Shown here: positions 24,439-31,957 of the stretch, piece after piece
Position numbering within the stretch: position 1 is the first letter of the stretch
How the letters are laid out: the number at the start of each line of letters is the position of its first letter
Assembly (NCBI RefSeq): GCF_000632715.1
Contig: NZ_BAWO01000058.1
Location: 1 to 37,235 of the forward strand
DNA length: 37,235 bases
Direction: 5' to 3'
Origin: Parageobacillus caldoxylosilyticus NBRC 107762
Lineage (GTDB): Bacteria > Bacillota > Bacilli > Bacillales > Anoxybacillaceae
Notes under the pieces: generated by a model
The model's database searches: none
What the model was told of the DNA's origin: nothing
The model's input: the letters and a program-made list of their open reading frames with translations, nothing else
Made by a program: the position numbers and the translations under genes

Positions 24439-25845
24439 CTACTCCGTGTATATCGGAAGCTGAATCACCACTTCCATTCCTTTCCCTTCTTCACTGAAAA
24501 ACGACATTGTGCCATCGTGAAGGGAAACAATTTGTTTGACAATCGCCAAACCTAATCCCGTACCGCCTTCTTTTCTCGTACGTGCCTGATCAACGCGGAA
24601 AAAGCGTTGTCCAAGAAATGGCACCTTTTCTTTTGGAACTCCTTTTCCTGAATCACGAATGATAAGCTGACAACTCGTCGCATTTACTTTTCTCAATTGT
24701 ATATCGATCTTTCCAGCGGTTGGGGTATAACGAACGGCATTATCTAAAAGGTTTTGCACGACCTGTTCAAGCCGGTCGGCATCTCCTTCCAAAATAATAT
24801 CGTGATCTAATTCCACATGAAGTGCAATTTGTTTTTTTTGTAAAAACGGTTCGTATTTTACGGCCGTATCTTCAATCACTTGCGCAAATACAAGCGGTGT
24901 TTTTTGCAGTGGCACACTATTTCCTTCTAATTGGGCCAAATCAAGCAAATCACGGACAAGACGCTCCATTCGGCCCGCTTCCCGATGAATCAGCTGCACA
25001 TACTTTCTTTCCTCTTCCTTCGTCTTCACTAATCCTTGCAATACCGCTTCGCTATATCCTTTCACATAGCTTAATGGCGTCCGCAATTCATGAGAAACGT
25101 TTGCCAAAAACTCGCGCTTTCGCATATCTTCTTCCGCAATTGCTTTCGCCATGACATTGAACGCTTTCGCCAGTCTGCCTATTTCATCGTTCGTCCGCAC
25201 CGGAATTTGCGCTTCATAGTTTCCTTGCGACATATGATAAGCAACTTCTTCCATCTCCTTTAGCGGACCGGTTATATGGCGAACAAACCGCTTTCCAGCG
25301 AAAAGAAGAACAAAGACAAACAGCACCGCGAGCGGAAGCCAAATCATTGCGACATCTTTCGTTAATTCTTGAATGCTTGCGAGCGGAATATAAAGGTAAA
25401 TCACCCCTTGCAGGCGACGGCCATCTAAAAGCGGGATCATCACTCCCATAATTTTGCGGTGAAATCGCTTTTCGTAGCCGATTTTCGTCACTGTTTCACC
25501 GTTCAGCAGCTTCGCGCGATCCTTGCCGCTAATCAACGATTGATAGTTAATGTCAAACGGCAGGCAAGCGCTTAATTCGCGTGGGTTATTCACTAACATC
25601 ACTTTAGCAGTTGATTTTTTATCATACCATTCAATTTGTTTGCGGAACGTTTCGCTAACCGCACCGCCGTGATAATCGGATGCCAGCGATTTTCCCTCTT
25701 GGAGCAGCGTCTGTTCTACTTTATCCACATATAGTTTTTGGTAAAAATAATCTAATAAAAAAGAGGAAAACGATACGGTCAAAATAACGCCAAGGCTAAT
25801 CACCAACCATATTTTTTGCTCCAATGTCAATGTGTTTTGTCGCAT
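24439..25845 (-). CDS. Membrane sensor histidine kinase of a lipoprotein-linked two-component system
   Basis: 468 residues. There is a first membrane segment at about 12-32, an extracellular sensor of about 130 residues, a second membrane segment at about 166-186, a HAMP linker, and the H-box FLANVSHELRTPLSYVKGY with the phosphorylated His at 252. The ATPase domain shows NLLDNAVRYT (N box), DSGKGVP (G1) and GGTGLGLAIVKQI (G2). It would phosphorylate the response regulator encoded just upstream; the stop and start codons abut (TGAATG). The ribosome binding site is GAGGTG. The signal is unknown. The operon also encodes a beta-propeller lipoprotein, a plausible sensor partner. Confidence 0.92.
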   Translation of the reverse strand: MRQNTLTLEQKIWLVISLGVILTVSFSSFLLDYFYQKLYVDKVEQTLLQEGKSLASDYHGGAVSETFRKQIEWYDKKSTAKVMLVNNPRELSACLPFDINYQSLISGKDRAKLLNGETVTKIGYEKRFHRKIMGVMIPLLDGRRLQGVIYLYIPLASIQELTKDVAMIWLPLAVLFVFVLLFAGKRFVRHITGPLKEMEEVAYHMSQGNYEAQIPVRTNDEIGRLAKAFNVMAKAIAEEDMRKREFLANVSHELRTPLSYVKGYSEAVLQGLVKTKEEERKYVQLIHREAGRMERLVRDLLDLAQLEGNSVPLQKTPLVFAQVIEDTAVKYEPFLQKKQIALHVELDHDIILEGDADRLEQVVQNLLDNAVRYTPTAGKIDIQLRKVNATSCQLIIRDSGKGVPKEKVPFLGQRFFRVDQARTRKEGGTGLGLAIVKQIVSLHDGTMSFFSEEGKGMEVVIQLPIYTE

Positions 25846-26520
25846 TCACGACACCTCAAATTTATATCCAATTCCCCAGACTGTATGAATGAAATCGCTT
25901 GCCTGCTTTAGCTTCATACGCAGCGTTTTAATATGGGTATCGACCGTTCGTGCATTTCCCGTATAATCATATCCCCATACTTTTGCGAGCAGCTCTTCGC
26001 GACTAAACACTTGTCCGCGATGTTTCGCCAAAAATAAAAGCAAATCGAATTCCTTTAAAGTGAGAATCACCGGCTCCCCGTCTACCGTTACTTTTCTTCC
26101 TCTTTCATCAATCATAAGCGAGCCGAATGAAAGGCCGCTATTGCCGGCGTGATAAACACGGCGCATCACCGCTTCAATACGGGCGATCAATTCTCCCGGA
26201 CTAAACGGCTTCACAATATAATCGTCGCCGCCAAGCTTCAAGCCTCTTACTTTATCCCATTCTTCTCCCCTTGCGGTTAAAAACAAAATAGGAACATCCG
26301 ATTGCTGGCGAATTCGTTCGCATAAGGTAAAGCCATCCATTTTCGGCATCATAACGTCAATTAAAACGGCATCTACTTTCGCATCTTCCAAAACTTCCAG
26401 CGCCCGGTCGCCATCTTCGGCTTCCAGACAAGAAAAGCCAGCGTTTTCTAAATACATCCTGACTAAAAAACGCATATCTTCTTCATCATCTACAATTAAT
26501 ACCGTTTTCTTTTCCACCAT
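25846..26520 (-). CDS. OmpR/PhoB-family response regulator
   Basis: About 224 residues. The receiver domain has the acidic pocket (IVDDEED), phospho-acceptor Asp 55 in VLIDVMMPKMDG, Thr in LFLTARG and Lys in IVKPFSPGE. The C-terminal winged-helix DNA-binding domain includes LTLKEFDLLLFLAKHRGQ and GNARTVDTHIKTLRMKL. Start codons ATG 26523, ATG 26520 and GTG 26517 stand in a row behind AAGGAG. 26520 is chosen on spacing, while 26523 gives the common ATGA overlap with the lipoprotein stop. It is the middle gene of lipoprotein-regulator-kinase and probably acts on the TTGTGAA repeats at the operon's own promoter. Confidence 0.93.
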   Translation of the reverse strand: MVEKKTVLIVDDEEDMRFLVRMYLENAGFSCLEAEDGDRALEVLEDAKVDAVLIDVMMPKMDGFTLCERIRQQSDVPILFLTARGEEWDKVRGLKLGGDDYIVKPFSPGELIARIEAVMRRVYHAGNSGLSFGSLMIDERGRKVTVDGEPVILTLKEFDLLLFLAKHRGQVFSREELLAKVWGYDYTGNARTVDTHIKTLRMKLKQASDFIHTVWGIGYKFEVS

Positions 26521-27494
26521 CATTCTCCTTCCGCCATCAACAATTGAAACGGACCTTTTCCTGTTTTCCAACGGTCGATGACTTTCATCGTACGCCCATC
26601 CACAACATATATTTCATTGCTATCATAACTAGCAATATACAGCCGTTCGTTTGCCCCAATCATGGCAAACGGATTCGCCCCTACGATTACAGATGATTCC
26701 AATTTCCCTGAAGCATCCCATTTCCATAGCGTACTTGAGCCGTGGCTTAAAACATAAATTCCTTCTTCTGTTTCCGCAAAGGCTACCGGCATCACGGGCG
26801 CTTTCACCGTTTTGCCCAACGCTCCTGTGCTAGCTGAGTAAATATGAATATTCGTTTCCACGGTGTTGCCGCTTCCGTGGCCTCCAATCCATAATTCCCC
26901 TTCTTTCTCACGTAACAAGCCGCCAACGGCAAATTTCGGAACAGAAAACGTCCGAACTACCCGCCGTTTGCCAACTTGGATGATATACGCTTTTTTGTTG
27001 CGAAAATCAATGACATACAGAAGCGTCCCTGCATCGTTTTGCAATAATGTCAGCGGCTTGTCGCCCACTGCAATTTTCCCAGCCTCCTGTCCATTTTCCT
27101 TAAAGATGCGGATGGCGTTTTGCCGCTCGTCTGCCAAAAACACGGCATCTCCTTTATCCGATACGAGCGCATGAACAATTCCTTTTCCCGTTTGCCATTC
27201 CTGTGTTGCCTTTCCGGTCTTGATATCATATAGGTAAACACGATCTAACTCATTGCCGTATAGCAACAATGTTCGCCGATCGCGAAGCAGCGCGGCGCCT
27301 TGAATCGGTTTCTTCACTTTCCATTCTGCCAGAGCCGCCCCTGTTTTCGCATCGAAAAATGCGACACTTTCATCGTTCACATTGACGCTGACTAATATTT
27401 GCGGCCGCTTTGGAACCGCCGGAAATGTTGTTTTTTCACATCCATACACCAAGAACAGTCCCAAAATAAGAAGAAATAGGCGCGCCTTCCTCAC
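26520..27494 (-). CDS. YVTN-like beta-propeller lipoprotein, partner of the two-component system
   Basis: About 324 residues. A lipoprotein signal peptide (hydrophobic LFLLILGLFLVYGC) ends at lipidated Cys 19. The rest is a chain of about seven repeats of around 40 residues with the pattern of YVTN-type propellers, for example VYLYDIKTGKATQEWQTGKG and IYVVDGRTMKVIDRWKTGKG. No catalytic motif is seen. The protein would be anchored to the outer face of the membrane. The GTG at 27494 is chosen because AGGAGG lies 7 bases upstream and the signal peptide then starts at residue 1; the open frame continues to 27599 through the promoter. It is the first gene of the operon, overlapping the regulator start. 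Its role as ligand binder or modulator of the kinase is inferred. Confidence 0.82.
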   Translation of the reverse strand: MRKARLFLLILGLFLVYGCEKTTFPAVPKRPQILVSVNVNDESVAFFDAKTGAALAEWKVKKPIQGAALLRDRRTLLLYGNELDRVYLYDIKTGKATQEWQTGKGIVHALVSDKGDAVFLADERQNAIRIFKENGQEAGKIAVGDKPLTLLQNDAGTLLYVIDFRNKKAYIIQVGKRRVVRTFSVPKFAVGGLLREKEGELWIGGHGSGNTVETNIHIYSASTGALGKTVKAPVMPVAFAETEEGIYVLSHGSSTLWKWDASGKLESSVIVGANPFAMIGANERLYIASYDSNEIYVVDGRTMKVIDRWKTGKGPFQLLMAEGE

Positions 27495-27522
27495 CCCGCC
27501 CCCTCCTTTCATCAACAAGTCC

Positions 27523-27566
27523 ATTATAAATGAATATTGTGAAGGATTTGTGAAATATTGTTCACA
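27523..27566 (-). promoter_or_regulatory. Promoter with TTGTGAA direct repeats ahead of the lipoprotein operon
   Basis: On the minus strand a perfect TATAAT (27523-27528) has no good -35. Instead two copies of TTGTGAA, plus-strand reading at 27537-27543 and 27548-27554, stand 11 bp apart. An inverted copy TTCACA lies at 27561-27566. Direct repeats at helical spacing over a poor -35 are typical of OmpR-type activator sites. The operon's own regulator is the natural candidate, although the repeats also resemble B. subtilis PhoP boxes. Confidence 0.6.
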
Positions 27567-27663
27567 TTTAACGATCAATGAATTGAAGCCATTTTCCATC
27601 TATTCTACTTGTACATTCCCCTTTATAATAAAAAGTAAATTAATAAAAACGGGGTGACATCGT

Positions 27664-28770
27664 TTGACGTCCGCGGCGCAAAAATTAGTCGCGCATTTAG
27701 ATGCGCACTTTTCCGACTTTCTTTCTTACTGGCAAAGTCATATGTATATCGCTGATAACGATAAATATATCGATCACGTCATGCATAACGGAATAGCCGT
27801 GTTTCAGCTCGTCAAAGACACACTGCTTCACTCCGCATCCAATCGGGAAAACATCGAGCAGCTTGCCTACAAAATCGCGAAAGAACGAGCAGAAACAAAT
27901 ATGAGCATCGGCGAATTTGTTTACAATACCAATCTCGGACGAAGATTAGTGATAAAGTATGCACTTCAGTCAACATTGTCGATCGAAGAATTGCTCCCGC
28001 TGATCGATGAAATCAATTGCGTGTTTGATCAATTTTTATTTTACGCCGTTACGAAATACAGCGAGCTAAAAGAAGCGGAATTGCGGGAAAAAAACTTGTT
28101 TATCACCCAATCCCATAAGGATCGCTTAACCTTGCTTGGGCAAATGTCATCGAGCTTCGTGCACGAATTTCGCAATCCGCTGACAGCTATTATCGGATTT
28201 ATTCAATTATTAAAATTTGAACACCCGGGTTTGCCGTATCTTGATATTATTGACCATGAACTGCAGCAGCTTAAATTTCGCATTTCCCAATTTCTTCATG
28301 CTTCTAGAAAAGAAATAGTCGAAAGCGAAAAAGAAATCTTTTCGCTTTTGCAGCTATTCGAGGAAATTATTGAATTTCTATATGCAAGCATTGTCGACGG
28401 AGATGTGAAAATTTCGGTGTCCATTGACCCATCGATACATATATTTGCCTATAAAGATCAGCTTCGCCAAGTGTTCATCAACATTTTGTTAAATTCCATT
28501 GAAGCGGTGAAAGAAAAAGCCAAGCCCCGCTGCATCTATATCGACGCCTGCCGTCAGGACAAGTCCGTTTATATTAAAATCACCAACAACGGCCCGCCAA
28601 TTCCGGAAGAATTGGTCCAAACGATTTTCGAACCGTTTTTTACAACGAAAAAATTAGGAACAGGGATTGGCCTTTACATTTGCAAAAAAATCATTGAAGA
28701 TCACGGCGGGCAAATTACATGTACCTCTAATGAACAAATGACTTCTTTTTCCATCAGGCTGCCCGCATAA
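27664..28770 (+). CDS. Soluble histidine kinase with HisK_N-type sensor domain
   Basis: 368 residues without membrane segments. The first 150 form a helical N-terminal domain (for example YIADNDKYIDHV and ERAETNMSIGEFVYNTNLGR) that resembles the HisK_N sensor domain of Bacillus kinases. The H-box is SSFVHEFRNPLTAIIGFI (His near 165). The ATPase domain shows NILLNSIEAV, ITNNGPPIPEE and GTGIGLYICKKI. Such kinases often feed the sporulation phosphorelay; no response regulator is adjacent, which agrees with an orphan kinase, but the target is inferred. The start is TTG with GGGGTGA 6 bases upstream. TATAAT at 27621-27626 is a possible -10 with a poor -35. Confidence 0.87.
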   Translation: MTSAAQKLVAHLDAHFSDFLSYWQSHMYIADNDKYIDHVMHNGIAVFQLVKDTLLHSASNRENIEQLAYKIAKERAETNMSIGEFVYNTNLGRRLVIKYALQSTLSIEELLPLIDEINCVFDQFLFYAVTKYSELKEAELREKNLFITQSHKDRLTLLGQMSSSFVHEFRNPLTAIIGFIQLLKFEHPGLPYLDIIDHELQQLKFRISQFLHASRKEIVESEKEIFSLLQLFEEIIEFLYASIVDGDVKISVSIDPSIHIFAYKDQLRQVFINILLNSIEAVKEKAKPRCIYIDACRQDKSVYIKITNNGPPIPEELVQTIFEPFFTTKKLGTGIGLYICKKIIEDHGGQITCTSNEQMTSFSIRLPA

Positions 28771-28815
28771 ACAAGTTAGGAGCAGGGGCATACTTGAATA
28801 AAAAAGGTGAGAGCA

Positions 28816-29178
28816 ATGTTCGAGTCATGGAAAAACTGGATGAAACAGACGACAAATGCGCTAATAGACCGGCTGCAGTGGGAGAAACATTCCTTTTCCG
28901 ATATCGCCCAGCTGATCCGGGAGCATCCCGATACTTCGGTATCCGAAAAAACATGGCTTGGTCTAACGTATCGATTTTACTCCCTTCGTTTGGACAATGC
29001 CGTCTTAACAATGGAAACAAAGAAGACGAAAGGAAACGATGAACATATTTTATTTATATCTGTTTCTTCGTCTAACTCCGCTCCCATCGTTTACCGTTCT
29101 TACGACGAAAAAAGCGATCTTCACGAGACGATCGCAACTCCGCCGCTTACCAAAAAAACCGCACCCGTATCGCCGTAA
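28816..29178 (+). CDS. Hypothetical protein downstream of the soluble kinase
   Basis: 120 residues, not recognised. It begins MFESWKNWMKQTTNALIDRL, has a helical first half and a short beta-rich stretch (ILFISVSSSNSAPIVYRSY), with no signal peptide or membrane segment. The start at 28816 has AAAGGTGAG 5-6 bases upstream. It lies 45 bases after the kinase gene and ends inside a strong terminator, so it is very likely co-transcribed with the kinase. A role as partner of the kinase would be a guess. Confidence 0.65.
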   Translation: MFESWKNWMKQTTNALIDRLQWEKHSFSDIAQLIREHPDTSVSEKTWLGLTYRFYSLRLDNAVLTMETKKTKGNDEHILFISVSSSNSAPIVYRSYDEKSDLHETIATPPLTKKTAPVSP

Positions 29179-29198
29179 GGTGCGGTTTTATTTTTTTA
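29152..29198. terminator. Bidirectional terminator between convergent genes
   Basis: AAAACCGCACC pairs perfectly with GGTGCGGTTTT around a 13-base loop, with a T-run after it on the plus strand and a T-run after it on the minus strand. It serves the plus-strand hypothetical gene and the minus-strand small Cys-rich gene. Confidence 0.92.
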
Positions 29199-29200
29199 TC

Positions 29201-29341
29201 CTATCCTTTTATACCGTGAAGCCACTCCTCGTAACATTCCGGACATAACGCTTCTTCACGTTCTTCGTCTGAAACATAAAACGATACATAATAAACTTGG
29301 TCATCGCATTCACATTGGCAATAAAAACACGTTTTGTCCAT
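29201..29341 (-). CDS. Small cysteine-rich (zinc-ribbon-like) protein, 46 residues
   Basis: A short frame from ATG 29341 to TAG 29201. The sequence begins MDKTCFYCQCECDDQVYYVS and later has ALCPECYEEW: two CxxC pairs plus two further cysteines, the pattern of a treble-clef or zinc-ribbon metal site. AGAGGAGGG lies 6-7 bases before the ATG, an excellent ribosome binding site, and a terminator directly follows the stop. It is acidic, probably cytoplasmic, and has no recognised function. Confidence 0.8.
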   Translation of the reverse strand: MDKTCFYCQCECDDQVYYVSFYVSDEEREEALCPECYEEWLHGIKG

Positions 29342-29413
29342 GCAGCTCCCTCCTCTATCCATTAGTGTGGACCGAGGAGGATATGTTTTTGCGAGTGAAC
29401 TGCTCCCAATCGA

Positions 29414-31351
29414 TTACGGATAGGTAAGGGAAAGTAAATAATTGATCACTGCTTCTTGTTCTTCTTTCGTAAATCCCGACTGTTGGTCAATCCAATAACG
29501 ATGTCCATCACCGCTTACATGCACAGCACGGAGGTGTGGATCAGAAGCGTTCGCACGAATCACTTGTTGCCGCAGCGTTCGGTCCATCAACGCGCGAAGA
29601 CTATTGCGCGCATCGGGCACAATCCCTTTTCCCAGCGTTTCGGCTAAACCGAGCTCCCCGTTTGGTCCGACCGCAACACCCCCATCATGGAGATAAGGAG
29701 CGCTCCAAGAAAGGCCGATTAAGCTAGGCACTTTATACCCCCCTGGAGAATCGCCATGTGCAAATGCTAAACGTATTTGTTCTTTATCTAGCTGTTCTGT
29801 CGGTACTTTTAATACTTTAGCGTTTTTTGGAATTGGAACAGGTGTATCCGGAGCATAGAAAACCGCTTCACCAAATACTTTTTCTGTTTTCTTTAATGCT
29901 TGTGCCCGCGATGGCTCGGTTCCGACAACCTTCGCCGAAACAACACGATGATTGGTTAAATATGCCCCCGCATGGCAGCGTATACATCCAGCTCTAACAA
30001 ATACGCCACGCCCCCTTTCTATTTGCACTGCATTTATTTTTGCGCTTAGGGATGGCGGATTAATCGTGTTTTGCCAAGCAGCTACAGCATTATTTTGTTC
30101 ATTAAATCGATATCCAGGTTCACTAACAACTAGCCCGTCCGGTGCAACGAGCGATACTTTCGGAAATTGCGGTGGAGCAACGAGTTTGTTGACACCGACA
30201 ACACCAGGGGTCGGATCTACCTTTGCAAAAAACTCCGATGGTTTTTCGTTCACATTCGGCTTATAACGAAATTTTGGGCTAGCGGCATTTTGCAGTATCG
30301 TTCCAATATACACTTCTTTATCCACTCCAAATAACGCTTCGCTAATTTCCGATTGCGCAAGAGAATCAGCGTTTTGTGCGTGAACGTTATTGCTAAACGT
30401 AGAAAGCCCACGGAACGGTCCAGCTGCTGCGAACCCGCTCCATCCATATGGATGATCTCCTAATGTAAATGAATCCGGTATTTGCGACGGATTTGCTTTC
30501 ATATCGATAGTAGAATCGAAATTCCCCCGCGGCCAGCTTGCGAAAATACGGTCTACCTCTTTTTCAAGCAATTGCGGATCAGGAAGCGATGATTTCCGCC
30601 CTTTTGAATCCACCACTACCCGATCAACAGAACGAATATAGTTTTTCAGTGATTTTATGTCCGCATGTGTAAAATAAGCGGCTGAATTGGTTGCTAATGC
30701 CATGAGCAATCCAGCATTTAAATCATTGTTAGGTGCTCCTTCCACCACTTTTTTCGTTTTCGGATCAACCGTCGCGTGACAAGCAGCGCAACTAATGCCA
30801 ATGCGAAGTTTACCGTGATCCCAAACAACCGGCATCCCTAACGGCAACAAGGATCCTTTAGGGACATCAATGCCTGTGTCAATTTTTTCTCCTTTTTTAT
30901 ACGTCCGGTTACCAATGGTAATATCTTTTGCCAGCTCAACTTGTAAATTTGTCGTTCCCTTTCCTTTTAAAGCAATAATCGCCTTAGCGATATTCGTCAT
31001 GGTTAACGGTCCATTCACAATACCCATAATATCCGTCAAAAACACCTCATTGCCAAATGTTTCTTTATAAAACACTTCGCGTCCTAATTGAAGGAGCTGT
31101 TTATCAACAGCAATAGCACCTTGTTTAGCAGAGACAGGCGTTTCTGTACCATCTGATAATTTTTTCACTTTTCCTGTTTCCGCGCTAATCCATTTTCCCC
31201 AAATATCTGTCCCCGTTTGATTATTCGCTTCATACTTCACTACATCGTCTTTCTCAGGTAAGAATGCATATTCGAAATTGGTATTGAGAAAAAATTCCCC
31301 ACTAATTAACAACAAAAGGAAAATGATCATGATGATATATGTTTTGCGCAT
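29414..31351 (-). CDS. Membrane-anchored di-heme c-type cytochrome (electron transport protein)
   Basis: 645 residues. One N-terminal membrane segment (about 4-22) anchors a large extracellular domain. Two haem c motifs are visible: CAACH at about 188-192 and CIRCH at about 456-460. The region GGYKVPSLIGLSWSAPYLHDGG resembles the haem-proximal part of di-haem cytochrome c peroxidase/MauG-type proteins, but the protein is about twice as long as the peroxidases. It may receive or donate electrons at the outer face of the membrane; substrate unknown. ATG 31351 is chosen because GGTGAG lies 9 bases upstream and the membrane anchor then starts the protein; an ATG at 31372 lacks a binding site. Confidence 0.85.
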   Translation of the reverse strand: MRKTYIIMIIFLLLLISGEFFLNTNFEYAFLPEKDDVVKYEANNQTGTDIWGKWISAETGKVKKLSDGTETPVSAKQGAIAVDKQLLQLGREVFYKETFGNEVFLTDIMGIVNGPLTMTNIAKAIIALKGKGTTNLQVELAKDITIGNRTYKKGEKIDTGIDVPKGSLLPLGMPVVWDHGKLRIGISCAACHATVDPKTKKVVEGAPNNDLNAGLLMALATNSAAYFTHADIKSLKNYIRSVDRVVVDSKGRKSSLPDPQLLEKEVDRIFASWPRGNFDSTIDMKANPSQIPDSFTLGDHPYGWSGFAAAGPFRGLSTFSNNVHAQNADSLAQSEISEALFGVDKEVYIGTILQNAASPKFRYKPNVNEKPSEFFAKVDPTPGVVGVNKLVAPPQFPKVSLVAPDGLVVSEPGYRFNEQNNAVAAWQNTINPPSLSAKINAVQIERGRGVFVRAGCIRCHAGAYLTNHRVVSAKVVGTEPSRAQALKKTEKVFGEAVFYAPDTPVPIPKNAKVLKVPTEQLDKEQIRLAFAHGDSPGGYKVPSLIGLSWSAPYLHDGGVAVGPNGELGLAETLGKGIVPDARNSLRALMDRTLRQQVIRANASDPHLRAVHVSGDGHRYWIDQQSGFTKEEQEAVINYLLSLTYP

Positions 31352-31375
31352 TCCTTTTTTCTCACCGTCCATCAA

Positions 31376-31740
31376 GAATATGCAACAGGCATAGTGTACC
31401 CCTTCCCATGAAAATTAACCATTTTACTACAAATGAAGCTCTCACCTACATTAGAGGCGGGAGTTTCTTACCCTCTCCATCGAAAAAGCTTCCGCGTAGA
31501 AGAAGGCGGTCTCCTTTCATTCGATGAATTCATCAGCAATCTTCCAGCAACATCGGCACAAAACCGATGGAGCAGTCCAATCCTTCTACTACTTCTTGCT
31601 TACGCAATATGTAGATATGTTCGTTTTTGGGAATCAAAAACCTTCCAATTCATCTCCCGCCTTTGCTCTGTATAGAGGAGGAAGACTTCTCGGAAAAATG
31701 TTAAAAACTTATAACATATGAAATTTTTAAAATTTTATTA
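31376..31740. other. Intergenic region without a convincing gene
   Basis: Open frames at 31433-31675 and 31524-31721 on the plus strand lack ribosome binding sites and have no recognisable protein features. A stretch near 31450 (AGGCGGGAGTTTCTTACC) is reminiscent of the right ends of some IS200/IS605 elements, which would make this a decayed element end, but the resemblance is from memory and weak. From 31690 on the DNA becomes very AT-rich and leads into the POT transporter promoter. Confidence 0.4.
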
Positions 31741-31850
31741 AAATACCATAAAAAATTATTTAAAAAAAATATTTAATTTAATTTTTATGCCTATAATAGC
31801 GGATTTAATTTTGTTAAAAATTTAGAATTATATATTTATATATAATTTTG

Positions 31851-31880
31851 TTGACATATAAATATTTTGTAAATTAAAAT
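31851..31880 (+). promoter_or_regulatory. Sigma-A promoter of the POT transporter gene
   Basis: A perfect TTGACA (31851-31856), 18 bases, then TAAAAT (31875-31880). The 110 bases upstream are almost all A and T, like an UP element. The start would fall near 31887, inside the first of four tandem 10-bp repeats. Confidence 0.75.
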
Positions 31881-31920
31881 AGACATAAAAAGACACGAAA
31901 AGACATAAAAAGACATTAAA
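31881..31920 (+). repeat. Four tandem 10-bp repeats at the POT transcription start
   Basis: Starting directly after the -10 hexamer are AGACATAAAA, AGACACGAAA, AGACATAAAA and AGACATTAAA, each exactly 10 bases. The period equals about one helical turn, so a protein could read all four on one face. In the RNA they would give a regularly spaced unstructured A-rich leader. Confidence 0.9.
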
Positions 31921-31957
31921 GCCGGTAGTGTCATTATATCAGCAAGGAGGAAATATA

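Noticed and set aside
27495-27599. Longer lipoprotein start at 27599
   Set aside because: It would add 35 residues before the signal peptide and covers the promoter and the TTGTGAA repeats.
31433-31675. 80-codon plus-strand frame in the intergenic region
   Set aside because: No ribosome binding site, an atypical composition with a Leu run, and no recognisable features; a second overlapping frame is equally long.
31881-31920. The four 10-bp repeats as a CRISPR array
   Set aside because: The units are directly adjacent with no spacers and far too short.
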